A stretch of DNA of 64,000 nucleotides from an uncultured Coriobacteriaceae bacterium (GTDB lineage: Bacteria; Actinomycetota; Coriobacteriia; Coriobacteriales; UMGS124), in assembly GCA_900539345.1 (NCBI GenBank), contig UQBS01000004.1, forward strand, positions 24,425 to 88,424. Reading direction: 5' to 3'. Shown in pieces: positions 42,690-53,286 of the stretch (position 1 is its first letter; each line of letters starts with the position of its first letter). Position numbers and translations under genes: made by a program. The notes beneath the pieces are model-generated. The model saw only the letters and a list, made by a program, of their open reading frames with translations. It ran no database searches and was not told the origin of the DNA.

Positions 42690-43387
42690 GGGGCGGCCTT
42701 TCGTGTCGAGGGATGCGTGGGCGGGTTTGTGAATGTCTCTGTTGTTGCCTGCTCGAGGCGAGCTGAGCGTGCGGGCTTCACCGTTTGCGCGATGCCCCCG
42801 CGCACCTCCACGACCTCGCCGGCGGCGTTCGCAAGCAGGCAGCAGCACGTCTCACAGCACTCGATCCACGCGAGGGTGGAACCGCCGCCCCGCCAGCCGG
42901 CCTCGCCCACGGCGTCGGCCACCACCACGAGATGACGCACGCGCCCGGCGAGCCCCAGCAAGCCTGTGCATATGCGCCCGGCAAGCTCCTCGGCGCCTGC
43001 GTTCGGGGCCTCCGCGCCGAACATCTCGTTGGCCACAAGGTTGCCCAAATCGTCGAGAAGCACGGTTGTGCTTGCATCTACCAGGGCATCTGCCAGGGCA
43101 GAAAGCACGGGCGTCTCATATGTAACGAATTCTTTCCCCGCCCGCTGCGCCAGGTGCTTGTCGATACGCGCCCGAGCCTCGCGCCCGCCGCGCTGCATGG
43201 TTGCGAAGTAGGCGAGGCGGGCGGGTGCGGCTGTCTCGGTCTCATCGGGGGCGGGCCGCACGCCGTTGGTGGACGCTGCCTGCTGCGCCTCCCACCCGCC
43301 CGCTGCGCACCGCGCCAGCTCGCATGCCCGCGCCTCGGCCCAGGCGCTTTTGCCGCTGGCCGAAGGCCCCCATACCAGGCAGATCAT
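42674..43387 (-). CDS. cobU: CobU-like adenosylcobinamide kinase / adenosylcobinamide-phosphate guanylyltransferase
   Basis: 237 residues. P-loop GPSASGKSAWAEA, ATMQRGGREARARIDKHLAQR (contains the RIxxHxxxR motif with the GMP-accepting His), YETP, and the switch VLLDDLGNLVANEMFG. The usual SNEVGxGIVP motif is degraded to VADAVGEAGW. A Cys-rich stretch (ECCETCCCLL) and an Asn/Thr/Pro tail follow. It overlaps cobT by 4 nt and cobS by 16 nt. Together with the short paralogue it seems to carry all CobU motifs. Confidence 0.82.
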   Translation of the reverse strand: MICLVWGPSASGKSAWAEARACELARCAAGGWEAQQAASTNGVRPAPDETETAAPARLAYFATMQRGGREARARIDKHLAQRAGKEFVTYETPVLSALADALVDASTTVLLDDLGNLVANEMFGAEAPNAGAEELAGRICTGLLGLAGRVRHLVVVADAVGEAGWRGGGSTLAWIECCETCCCLLANAAGEVVEVRGGIAQTVKPARSARLEQATTETFTNPPTHPSTRKAAPCNTR

Positions 43388-44439
43388 GCGCCCAGCTTCT
43401 GGTATGCGTCCATGTTGTACTCGTCAAACGTCATGCCGTCGCGGTAAAGAGCGCCCGCCATGTCGAGCAGGGGGAAGAGGCACACGGCCCCCGTGCCCTC
43501 GCCCAGGCGCATGCCTGCGTCGATGATGGGGGACAGGCCGAGCTCGCGCATCACAGCTGCCGCCGCGGGTTCGGCCGAGCGATGCGAGGCGAGCATGAAG
43601 GCACGGCTCGCAGGGGCGATGCGGTAGGCCAAAAGCGCTGCGACCGAGCTGATGAAGCCGTCGATGACGACGGGCATGCGCTGCACAGCGCACCCCAGGT
43701 AGAGCCCCACGAGGCCTGCTATGTCGAAGCCTCCCAGCTTTGCGAGCATGTCGAGGGGATCGTCTGCGTCGGGGGCGTTCACCTCAAGCGCGCGCTTTAC
43801 GACGGCGACCTTGCGCGCGAGCCCCTTGTCGTCCAGGCCCGCCCCTCGGCCCACGGCCGCCTCGGGCGTCATGCCCACAAGGGCGCATGCCAGCGCCGCA
43901 GATGTTGTGGTGTTGCCGATGCCCATCTCGCCTGTTGCCACAAGCCGAAAGCCCTCGTCTGCCAGGTCATATGCGATGTCGGCACCTGCCTGCACAGCCG
44001 CTATGGCTTCGGCGCGGCTCATGGCTGGACCTTGCGCGATGGAGCGCGTCCCGCGCGTCGCGTTGCGCACGGGCACGCCGGGCACCTCGCGCAGCATCCC
44101 CATGTCGAAGGGCCGCACCTCGGTGTGTGCCACGCATGCCATGACGCATACGCTCGAGGAGTGATGCGCAAGCTGCGCGGCTACCTTGGCGGTCACCTCG
44201 GCTCCCGTCTGCGTCACGCCTTCGGCCACCACACCGTTGTCGGCGCACATTACGGCCACGCAGCGGGGTGCGAGCGCGACCTCGGCGCTGCCCTGGATGC
44301 CGGCGATGTGTTCCACGGCCTTTTCGAGCGCTCCCAGGCTGCCCAGCGGCTTGGCCACGCGTGCCCAGTGGCCGTGCGCTTCCTGCACTGAGCTCTCGTC
44401 GAGCCCGGTGATGCGGTTGATGATGTGGTCGAGTTCCAT
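43384..44439 (-). CDS. cobT: Nicotinate-nucleotide-dimethylbenzimidazole phosphoribosyltransferase
   Basis: Makes alpha-ribazole phosphate from a lower-ligand base and NaMN. 351 residues from the ATG at 44439, which matches family length; an in-frame ATG at 44478 would add 13 residues. Motifs: KPLGSLGALEKAVEHIAGI, MCADNGVVAEGVTQ, ATGEMGIGNTTTSAAL, GRGAGLDDKGLARK, and the catalytic Glu in MRLGEGTGA. First gene of the cobT-cobU-cobS-cobU-like cluster. Confidence 0.95.
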   Translation of the reverse strand: MELDHIINRITGLDESSVQEAHGHWARVAKPLGSLGALEKAVEHIAGIQGSAEVALAPRCVAVMCADNGVVAEGVTQTGAEVTAKVAAQLAHHSSSVCVMACVAHTEVRPFDMGMLREVPGVPVRNATRGTRSIAQGPAMSRAEAIAAVQAGADIAYDLADEGFRLVATGEMGIGNTTTSAALACALVGMTPEAAVGRGAGLDDKGLARKVAVVKRALEVNAPDADDPLDMLAKLGGFDIAGLVGLYLGCAVQRMPVVIDGFISSVAALLAYRIAPASRAFMLASHRSAEPAAAAVMRELGLSPIIDAGMRLGEGTGAVCLFPLLDMAGALYRDGMTFDEYNMDAYQKLGA

Positions 44440-44547
44440 GCGTCCTGCCTTAGGTGCGGCGTTGTTCTGGCGTGTCATTATAGATGTGCTCTTTGGGGCC
44501 GATTGTGTGCTGCTCGTGAGCGAGTTTCAACTTGTGCAAGAAAAGTC

Positions 44548-44577
44548 TTGCGTCGTGCCGCGACTCTCTGCTACTAT
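44548..44577 (+). promoter_or_regulatory. Promoter of tRNA-Thr(CGT)
   Basis: TTGCGT (44548-44553), 18-bp spacer, TACTAT (44572-44577); the tRNA begins 23 bp after the -10. Confidence 0.6.
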
Positions 44578-44600
44578 TCTTTCTCGCCCTACGGGGAGTT

Positions 44601-44676
44601 GCCAGCATGGCTCAGTCGGTAGAGCACCGCTCTCGTAAAGCGGGGGTCATCGGTTCGAATCCGATTGCTGGCTCCA
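44601..44676 (+). tRNA. tRNA-Thr (anticodon CGT)
   Basis: Cloverleaf with acceptor GCCAGCA/TGCTGGC, D-arm GGCTCAGTCGGTAGAGC, anticodon stem CCGCT/AGCGG with loop CTCGTAA, T-arm ATCGGTTCGAATCCGAT, encoded CCA. Confidence 0.96.
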
Positions 44677-44689
44677 TTGCATCGCACAA

Positions 44690-44720
44690 GGCTGTTGCTC
44701 GAAAGAGCGGCGGCCTTTTT
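44690..44720 (+). terminator. Terminator of tRNA-Thr(CGT)
   Basis: GGCTGTTGCTC, GAAA tetraloop, GAGCGGCGGCC, then TTTTT. Confidence 0.8.
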
Positions 44721-44722
44721 GC

Positions 44723-45507
44723 GTTTACTGGGCCCGGTTTCGTCTCTTCACGCGCGTGGAAGCCCCAAGCAGGGCGAGGTACGATTCCAGGGCGGCTTTT
44801 GCGAGAGCGAGGCAGAATCTGTGCCGCCGAATGAGTTTCGGGGTGCTTGAGACTGGCGGGCGGACGGCGGCCAGGCGAGTCCCTGTGCAGCCTCGGCGGG
44901 CCGGATGGCAGCCGGTCGAGTTTCGGTGTAGCGACCGCATTCCATTTGGCAGGCAAACGGGTTTCGGTGCACTCTCGTCGGGCCGGATGGCAGGCAAACG
45001 GGTTTCGGTGCAGCGATTGTGGCCGATCGAGGCTCGGATTCCCCGTTTTGGCCGCACGGGCGCCAAAACGGCTTGGCCAGATTGCTCTTTCCGTTGTTTT
45101 TACAACGAAATACACAGGCAATCCCGTCAATCGCCGGGATTGGCGGAGAGCGGACTGCACTGAAACTCGTTTCATTGCCAATGCACCCGCCAAAACTGCA
45201 CCGAAACTCGTTTTTCTGCCACCGGGGGCGCTCGCACTGCGCCGAACCCGCCTCGTCGCTCTCGGAGGGTGCGCCATCGCATGCGCAAAGGTCCCGTGGC
45301 CCCATGCAAGAGGCCCAACGTCTTACTTTTTTGGTGCCCTGCCGAAGCCATGGGAACGCCACATGCCGCGGTCATGCCGCAAGCTTTTATCCCGGCCGCC
45401 AGGTGCCAAACGGGCGACAAACCTCCCCGCTTTGATTGCATCCCGGTATTCGTGGCCTGCCCGGCAGCCCCTTCGCCTGTCATCTCGCGGTGTCCGCCTT
45501 GGACTGC
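44723..45507. other. Gene-free region holding a 41-bp-period repeat array
   Basis: About 785 bp between the tRNA terminator and the hairpin after the HMA gene. The open frames here lack family similarity and are low-complexity. The array at 44833-45250 is described separately. Nothing recognised at 45260-45507. Confidence 0.6.
44833..45250. repeat. Two inverted arms of a 41-bp tandem repeat around a hairpin-rich centre
   Basis: Plus-strand units begin at 44833, 44877, 44918, 44959 and 45000 (periods 44, 41, 41, 41). Consensus GRGTTTCGGTGCA, ~16 variable bases, then TGGCAGGCAAAC. Reverse-oriented units have their cores at 45156, 45197 and 45238 (period 41). The centre (45041-45155) has three hairpins: CCGTTTTGGC/GCCAAAACGG, CGTTGT/ACAACG and AATCCCG/CGGGATT. 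41 is not a multiple of 3, so this is not a protein repeat. Confidence 0.8.
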
Positions 45508-45538
45508 AGCCAAACAGGCCGCCCCGAAGGACGGCCTG
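45508..45538 (-). terminator. Terminator after the HMA-domain gene
   Basis: CAGGCCG (45515-45521) pairs with CGGCCTG (45532-45538); on the minus strand it is followed by TTTGGCTG. It lies 27 bp past the stop. Confidence 0.55.
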
Positions 45539-45565
45539 CACGGGATTGCTTTGGGGGAGAGCGCC

Positions 45566-45961
45566 TTACATCCTGATGACGCTGTACCCTGCGTTCTCAA
45601 TGGCCTTTTCAAGTACGGCCACGTCAGGGGCGGCCTTTGTGCGCACACATGCCGTGCGGCTGGCGAGGTCTACGGTCGCCCATGTGCCGGGCAGCGCGTT
45701 GAGGGCGTTCTGGACGTTTTCGACGCAGCCCTCGCATACCATGTCCCTCACGCGGACCTGCGTGGTGAAGGGGTAGTGGGCAGGATCGGTGTCGGTGACC
45801 TCCACATGCTTGGTCTTCTGTATGGTGCGCGCGCCTCCACCGGCGCCCGAGCAGCACGAATCCTTTCCTTTGCCTATGCGCACGAGGTGCCGTACGGCAT
45901 AGATCGCCACGGCTGCCACGGCGGCGACGACAATGAGGCTTGCAAGGTTGAACTCCGGCAT
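45566..45961 (-). CDS. Membrane-anchored heavy-metal-associated (HMA) domain protein
   Basis: 131 residues. One N-terminal transmembrane helix (LASLIVVAAVAAVAIYAV) followed by a basic segment and GKDSCCSGAGGG, resembling FeoB-associated Cys-rich proteins. Residues ~60-131 are an HMA fold with the metal motif MVCEGCVENV and a C-terminal ENAGYSVI. Such domains bind Cu(I), Zn or similar ions. No transporting P-type ATPase is in the window. The ATG at 45961 is chosen because it begins the membrane helix; longer in-frame starts lack similarity. Confidence 0.8.
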   Translation of the reverse strand: MPEFNLASLIVVAAVAAVAIYAVRHLVRIGKGKDSCCSGAGGGARTIQKTKHVEVTDTDPAHYPFTTQVRVRDMVCEGCVENVQNALNALPGTWATVDLASRTACVRTKAAPDVAVLEKAIENAGYSVIRM

Positions 45962-46111
45962 GATGCCTGCCTTTCTCAGGGGTGGTTTTTCACCTCTATA
46001 CGCGATGTGTGCCCAGGCATCTTGTTGTCCTGGGCACGCTCTTGTGCCCGTGCATTGTGCGCCCGACGCGTCGGTTTTTTCGCCCATATGTCAACCTTAA
46101 CAAACTATGCA

Positions 46112-46140
46112 CTGAAAGCACAGTTTACGTGGAGTAATAT
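46112..46140 (+). promoter_or_regulatory. Putative hisS promoter
   Basis: CTGAAA (46112-46117), 17-bp spacer, TAATAT (46135-46140), 58 bp before the hisS start in an AT-rich stretch. Confidence 0.5.
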
Positions 46141-46198
46141 GCACCACTTTCCCCGCGTGTTATTCTGAGGGGCTAACCGTCTACCCAAGGAGCAAAGC

Positions 46199-47635
46199 AT
46201 GGCAACTAACAAGCCAAAGGGCACTGAGGATCTCATCGGCAACGACGCCATCATGTGGAGCTATATGCGTGAGGCTGCCGAGGAGGCATTCACTGCATAC
46301 GGCTACATCCCCGTCGAGATTCCCACCTTTGAGCAGGCCGATGTCTTCGTCCACGGTCTGGGCACCTCCACCGACGTCGTCCGCAAGGAGATGTTCACCG
46401 TTCTGTCTCCCGACGGTTACGCCAAGGTGAGCGAGGGCAGGGCCGACGAGCTCAAGGCCGACCAGCGCCTCGCCCTTCGTCCTGAGGGCACGGCCGGCAC
46501 GGTGCGCGCCCTCATCGAGCACAACCTCGTGCCGCAGGGTGCCGCCCCTGCAAAGCTGTGGTATGCCGGCTCTATGTTCCGCGCCGAGCGCCCCCAGAAG
46601 GGCCGTCTGCGCGAGTTCCACCAGATCGGCGTGGAGTGTCTGGGCGCTTCCGACCCTGCCGCCGACGCCGAGCTCATCGTCATGTTCGTGCGCTTCATCG
46701 AGGCCCTGGGCATCGAGCAGAGCCAGGTGCGCATCCTCATCAACTCGATGGGCGACGACGCCTGCCGCCCGGCCTACCGCGACTCCGTGGCCGCCTACAT
46801 CCGCGAGCATTCCGAGGAGCTGTGCGAGGAGTGCCGTCGTCGTGCCGACACGAACCCGCTGCGTGCCTTCGACTGCAAGAACGACCACTGCCACGAGGTG
46901 ATGGAGGGCGCCCCCAAGATTTCCGACGCCCTGTGCCCCGACTGCCGCGCCCACTACGAGGCCGTCAAGCGCTACCTCGACGCCCAGCACATCGCCTACG
47001 TCGAGGACCCGCGCCTGGTGCGCGGTCTGGACTACTACACGCGCACCGTCTTCGAGGTCCAGGTGACCGACGGCCTCGGTTCGCAGAACGCCATCGGCGG
47101 CGGCGGCCGTTACGACAAGCTCGTCGAGGTCACGGGCGGCAAGCCCACCCCCGGCCTGGGCTTTGCTGCCGGCTTTGAGCGCATCGTGCTCGCCATGCAG
47201 GCCGCCAACGCCCCCATGCCCCAGCTCGTCCACCCCGACGTCTTCGTGGCTCAGACCGGCCCCGAGGTGTCCCTTGAGGCCTTCTGCCTCGTGCAGGAGC
47301 TGCGCGACGCCGGCTTCATCGTCGAGGCCGACCGCCAGGGCCGTTCGCTCAAGAGCCAGTTCAAGCTTGCCGACAAGTACAACGTCGACGCCGTCGTCGT
47401 TCTCGGTCCCGATGAGCTTGCCGCTGGTCAGTGCACCGTGCGCGACATGGCAAGCCACGAGGAGCGCAAGGTCGCCCTGGCCGATGTGGCCCAGGACCTC
47501 GCGGCTGCTCTCGGCCTTACCGAAGGCCACGGCGACGGCTGCGGCTGCGGTTGCGGCTGCGGCTGCCACGACGGCGAGTGCGACTGCGACGGTGACTGCG
47601 GCGACGAGTGCACCTGCGGCCATCACCAGCACTAA
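46199..47635 (+). CDS. hisS: Histidine-tRNA ligase with Cys/His-rich C-terminal tail
   Basis: 478 residues. Class II synthetase: motif 1 near YIPVEIPTFEQADVF, motif 2 region FRAERPQKGRLREFHQIGVE, histidine-binding LVRGLDYYTRTVFEV, motif 3 GLGFAAGFERIVLA, and the anticodon-binding domain to about residue 440. The last ~37 residues are a metal-site-like tail, alternating Gly and Cys (DGCGCGCGCGCH), then ECDCDGDCGDEC, ending CGHHQH, which is not part of the family. AAGGAG 8 nt upstream supports the ATG at 46199. It is upstream of clpC rather than aspS. Confidence 0.95.
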   Translation: MATNKPKGTEDLIGNDAIMWSYMREAAEEAFTAYGYIPVEIPTFEQADVFVHGLGTSTDVVRKEMFTVLSPDGYAKVSEGRADELKADQRLALRPEGTAGTVRALIEHNLVPQGAAPAKLWYAGSMFRAERPQKGRLREFHQIGVECLGASDPAADAELIVMFVRFIEALGIEQSQVRILINSMGDDACRPAYRDSVAAYIREHSEELCEECRRRADTNPLRAFDCKNDHCHEVMEGAPKISDALCPDCRAHYEAVKRYLDAQHIAYVEDPRLVRGLDYYTRTVFEVQVTDGLGSQNAIGGGGRYDKLVEVTGGKPTPGLGFAAGFERIVLAMQAANAPMPQLVHPDVFVAQTGPEVSLEAFCLVQELRDAGFIVEADRQGRSLKSQFKLADKYNVDAVVVLGPDELAAGQCTVRDMASHEERKVALADVAQDLAAALGLTEGHGDGCGCGCGCGCHDGECDCDGDCGDECTCGHHQH

Positions 47636-47685
47636 GCATTGATTTTCCGTGAGGATGAATGCCTTTACGTCCCTATTGGTACAAA

Positions 47686-47716
47686 ATCTAAGCGCAAACG
47701 TTTAGATATCTTGCGC
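47686..47716. promoter_or_regulatory. Interleaved inverted repeats upstream of clpC
   Basis: ATCTAA (47686-47691) with TTAGAT (47702-47707), and GCGCAA (47692-47697) with TTGCGC (47711-47716), in the 106-bp hisS-clpC gap. They do not match the CtsR, HrcA or HspR consensus as I know them. An operator is possible. Confidence 0.4.
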
Positions 47717-47741
47717 AGACTAGACGCAAAGGAGGCGCCCC

Positions 47742-50339
<2,598 letters not shown>

Positions 50340-50398
50340 GCGCCCCGTTTGTTTTATGATTGCCGCATTGCAGGGTCTTCGAAAGGAATCGTCAAGCC

Positions 50399-51247
50399 AT
50401 GGCAGATATCGACTCCGCGGCGGGCATCCAGCCTGTCGTTTCCAGCAATGCGGTACACAATGAGCCGCCTGAGGCAACCTCACCTGCGCCCCACGTCCCG
50501 AGCACCTCGGGGCGTGGGGTCGTCGGTAAAAAAGCTAACGTTGCTGCCGTCATCGTCGCCGGTGGATCCGGCGAGCGTTTCGGTCGCCACGGGGGCAAGC
50601 AGCTACTGCCCATCTGCGGTAAGCCCCTTATGTCGTGGTGTCTGCAGGCATTCGACGCCGTGCCCTGCGTGGGCAAGATCGTCATCGTGTGTCCCGAGGC
50701 CCGCTGCGAGGAGTACCGCAGCCTCGCCGTCGAGCCGTATGGCCTGGTGACGCCCGTTGAGTTCGTCCCGTCGGGCAGCATTCGCCAGGAATCTGCCCTG
50801 CACGGCGTCGAGGCAGTCGCCCAGGATTTCCCCATCGTCGCCATGCACGACGGCGCGCGCCCCCTCATCCTCCCTGAGACCATCATGCATGCCATCAACG
50901 TGCTCAAGGGTACGCTCGATGCCGACGGCGTCGTGTGCGGACACCCCGCCATCGACACGCTCAAGGTCGTCGAGGGCACCTCGGTCGTGGGCACGCCCGA
51001 CCGCTCGCTGTTCTGGATTGCCCAGACTCCCCAGGTCTTCCATTCCGACGTCCTGCTTGAGGCACATCGCGCGGCTCTTCAGGAAGGCTACGTCGGCACC
51101 GACGACTCTTCTTTGGTTGAGCGTATCGGCGGCAAGATCGTCCTGGTCGATTGCCCGCGCGACAACATGAAGCTCACCGTACCGGAAGACCTCCCTGCCG
51201 TGAGCGCCCTTCTGCATGCCCGTTACGGGGAGGCCCAGGAGCAATGA
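50399..51247 (+). CDS. ispD: 2-C-methyl-D-erythritol 4-phosphate cytidylyltransferase
   Basis: Third step of the MEP isoprenoid pathway (CTP + MEP to CDP-ME). 282 residues: NVAAVIVAGGSGERFG, GGKQLLPICGKPLMSW, ESALHGVEAV, VAMHDGARPLI, and the C-terminal TDDSSLVERIGGKIVLVDCPRDNMKLTVPED region. The first ~50 residues are a Pro/Ser-rich extension absent from most IspD. The ATG at 50399 has GAAAGGA about 11 nt upstream; a start near the AVIVAGG strand cannot be excluded. Overlaps ispF by 4 nt. Confidence 0.94.
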   Translation: MADIDSAAGIQPVVSSNAVHNEPPEATSPAPHVPSTSGRGVVGKKANVAAVIVAGGSGERFGRHGGKQLLPICGKPLMSWCLQAFDAVPCVGKIVIVCPEARCEEYRSLAVEPYGLVTPVEFVPSGSIRQESALHGVEAVAQDFPIVAMHDGARPLILPETIMHAINVLKGTLDADGVVCGHPAIDTLKVVEGTSVVGTPDRSLFWIAQTPQVFHSDVLLEAHRAALQEGYVGTDDSSLVERIGGKIVLVDCPRDNMKLTVPEDLPAVSALLHARYGEAQEQ

Positions 51248-51741
51248 GCGCAAACATGGTAGGAACCCTTCGCATCGGCCACGGCTATGACGTCCATGCC
51301 TTTGCACCCGACCGCAAGCTGATCTTGGGAGGCGTGGAGATCCCTCATACGCAGGGTCTTCTCGGTCACTCCGACGCCGACGTGCTTGCCCATGCCTTGG
51401 CAGACGCCATTCTGGGCGCGGTTCGCGGCGGCGATATCGGCAAGCTCTTCCCCGACGACGACCCGGCCTATGAGGGCGCCGACTCGCTCAAGCTTCTTGC
51501 CCGCGTCGTCGAGGTGGCGCGCGAGGCGGGCTTCGAGCTCGTCGACGCCGACTGCACGGTGGCTGCCCAGGCCCCCAAGCTGGCTCCCTATCGCGAGGAG
51601 ATGCGCGTAAGGCTCGCCCGTGCCTGCTCGGTTGACACGAGCCAAGTCGGCGTCAAGGCCACGACCACCGAGCGCTTGGGTTTCGTGGGCCGCGAAGAGG
51701 GCATCGCTGCCTGGGCCGTTGTGCTCATGCAGGCCATCTAA
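51244..51741 (+). CDS. ispF: 2-C-methyl-D-erythritol 2,4-cyclodiphosphate synthase
   Basis: 165 residues. Metal-binding and catalytic motifs: IGHGYDVHAF, GLLGHSDADVLAHAL, IGKLFPDDDP, and TTTERLGFVGREEGIAAWAV. Cyclises CDP-ME 2-phosphate. Start ATG at 51244 overlaps the ispD stop (ATGA), so the pair is translationally coupled; AGGAG of the ispD 3' end is the ribosome site. Confidence 0.96.
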   Translation: MSANMVGTLRIGHGYDVHAFAPDRKLILGGVEIPHTQGLLGHSDADVLAHALADAILGAVRGGDIGKLFPDDDPAYEGADSLKLLARVVEVAREAGFELVDADCTVAAQAPKLAPYREEMRVRLARACSVDTSQVGVKATTTERLGFVGREEGIAAWAVVLMQAI

Positions 51742-51805
51742 GAATTAGTAACGCAATCAATATCCGCGGTTTGCCCGCATGTAAGCATAAGGAGACGCAC
51801 GCCCC

Positions 51806-53263
51806 ATGAAGCTCTACGACTCTTCGCTGAGGAGCAAGGTCGACTTCGAGCCGGTCGTTCCCGGCAAGGTGACCATGTATGTCTGCGGCCCCACGGTTTA
51901 CGACAACATCCACATCGGAAACGCCCGCACGTTCCTTTCTTTCGACATCATCCGCCGCTGGCTCGTCGAGCGCGGCTACGACGTCACGTTCGCCCAGAAC
52001 CTCACCGACGTCGACGACAAGATCATCAAGCGCGCAAACGAGCGCGGCGTTGCGGCCGACGAGGTCTCCACGCAGTATGCCAACGCGTTCATCGAGGTCA
52101 TGGAGCGCTTCGGTATCCAAGCGCCTGACATTCGCCCTCGCGCCACGCAGGAGATTCCTGCGATGATCGAGATGATTGAGACGCTCATCGCAGGCGGCCA
52201 TGCCTATGAGGCGCAGGGCGACGTGTACTTCTCCGTGCGCTCCGACAAGACCTACGGCGAGGTTTCCGGCCGCAACATCGACGATTTGCTCGTGGGTGCG
52301 CGCATCGAGGCCGGCGAGCAGAAGCGTGACCCGCTCGACTTTGCCCTATGGAAGGCCGCCAAGCCCGGCGAGCCCACGTGGGACTCTCCTTGGGGCCCGG
52401 GCCGTCCCGGCTGGCACACCGAGTGCGCCGCCATGGTGCACCGCTACCTCGGCATGCCCATCGACATCCACGGCGGCGGCGCCGACCTGCAGTTCCCCCA
52501 TCATGAGAACGAGTGCGCCCAGGCCCAGTGCGCCTGGGGCGGCAAGTTCGCCAACCATTGGATGCACACGGGCATGCTCTTGGTCGACGGCGAGAAGATG
52601 AGCAAGTCTCTGGGCAACTTCTTCACGCTCAAGGACGTGCTCGACGAGTACCCCGCCGACGCGTTGCGCCTGCTTATGGCCCAGACCCACTACCGCAGCC
52701 CGCTGGACTTCTCCTTCGAGCGCCTGCGCGGTGCCGCCGGCTCGCTTGAGCGCATCGCAAACACCGTGCAGAACTTGGCCTGGGCGGCTGATCACGCCCC
52801 CGAGGGCGCAGATACTGCCGCCGAGCTCGCGCAGACGGCCGAGAAGGCTCGCGCCGAGTTCGAGGCCTGCATGGATGACGACTTCAACACCGCCGGTGCC
52901 ACAGGTGCCGTCTTCGGCCTCGTGACCGCCGCCAATACCTATCTCGACCAGGCCCAGGGCCGCGTCGACGCCCAGGCATGCCGCCTTGCTGCCGACGTCA
53001 TCGACTGGGGTATGGCCGTGCTCGGCATCTCCCTCAAGGGCGATGGCGACGAGGGCCTGCCCACCGGCCTCGTTGACCTTGCGGCCAAGCACGGATGCGC
53101 CGCCGCCGACCCCGACGCCGCCGCGCAGGCCCTGCTTGAGCTGCGCGCCCAGGCCCGCCGTGAGAAGAACTGGCCGCTGGCCGACGCCATCCGCAACGAC
53201 CTGACCGATTTGGGCCTTGTCATCGAGGACACCGCCCAGGGCGCGCGCGTCAAGCGCGCCTAA
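51806..53263 (+). CDS. cysS: Cysteine-tRNA ligase
   Basis: 485 residues. Zinc-site Cys in YVCGPTVYD, class I HIGH-like HIGN, FAQNLTDVDDKI, zinc ligands in CAAMVHRYLG and HHENECAQ, and KMSKSLGNF. The C-terminal helical domain contains an Ala/Asp-rich insert. AAGGAG at 51789-51794 precedes the ATG. Downstream rlmB is 23 bp away, and the ispD-ispF-cysS-rlmB order is common in actinobacteria and clostridia. Confidence 0.96.
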   Translation: MKLYDSSLRSKVDFEPVVPGKVTMYVCGPTVYDNIHIGNARTFLSFDIIRRWLVERGYDVTFAQNLTDVDDKIIKRANERGVAADEVSTQYANAFIEVMERFGIQAPDIRPRATQEIPAMIEMIETLIAGGHAYEAQGDVYFSVRSDKTYGEVSGRNIDDLLVGARIEAGEQKRDPLDFALWKAAKPGEPTWDSPWGPGRPGWHTECAAMVHRYLGMPIDIHGGGADLQFPHHENECAQAQCAWGGKFANHWMHTGMLLVDGEKMSKSLGNFFTLKDVLDEYPADALRLLMAQTHYRSPLDFSFERLRGAAGSLERIANTVQNLAWAADHAPEGADTAAELAQTAEKARAEFEACMDDDFNTAGATGAVFGLVTAANTYLDQAQGRVDAQACRLAADVIDWGMAVLGISLKGDGDEGLPTGLVDLAAKHGCAAADPDAAAQALLELRAQARREKNWPLADAIRNDLTDLGLVIEDTAQGARVKRA

Positions 53264-53286
53264 GACCAAAGCCAGCAGGAGGCAAC

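Noticed and set aside
44833..45250. CRISPR array
   Set aside because: The repeats vary, the would-be spacers are only ~16 bp and partly alike, the array reverses orientation, and no cas gene is present.
44612..45277. Open frame on the minus strand covering the 41-bp repeats and tRNA-Thr
   Set aside because: It ends in IGFEPMTPALRERCSTD, the typical translation of an antisense tRNA, and the 41-bp period shifts its frame at each repeat.
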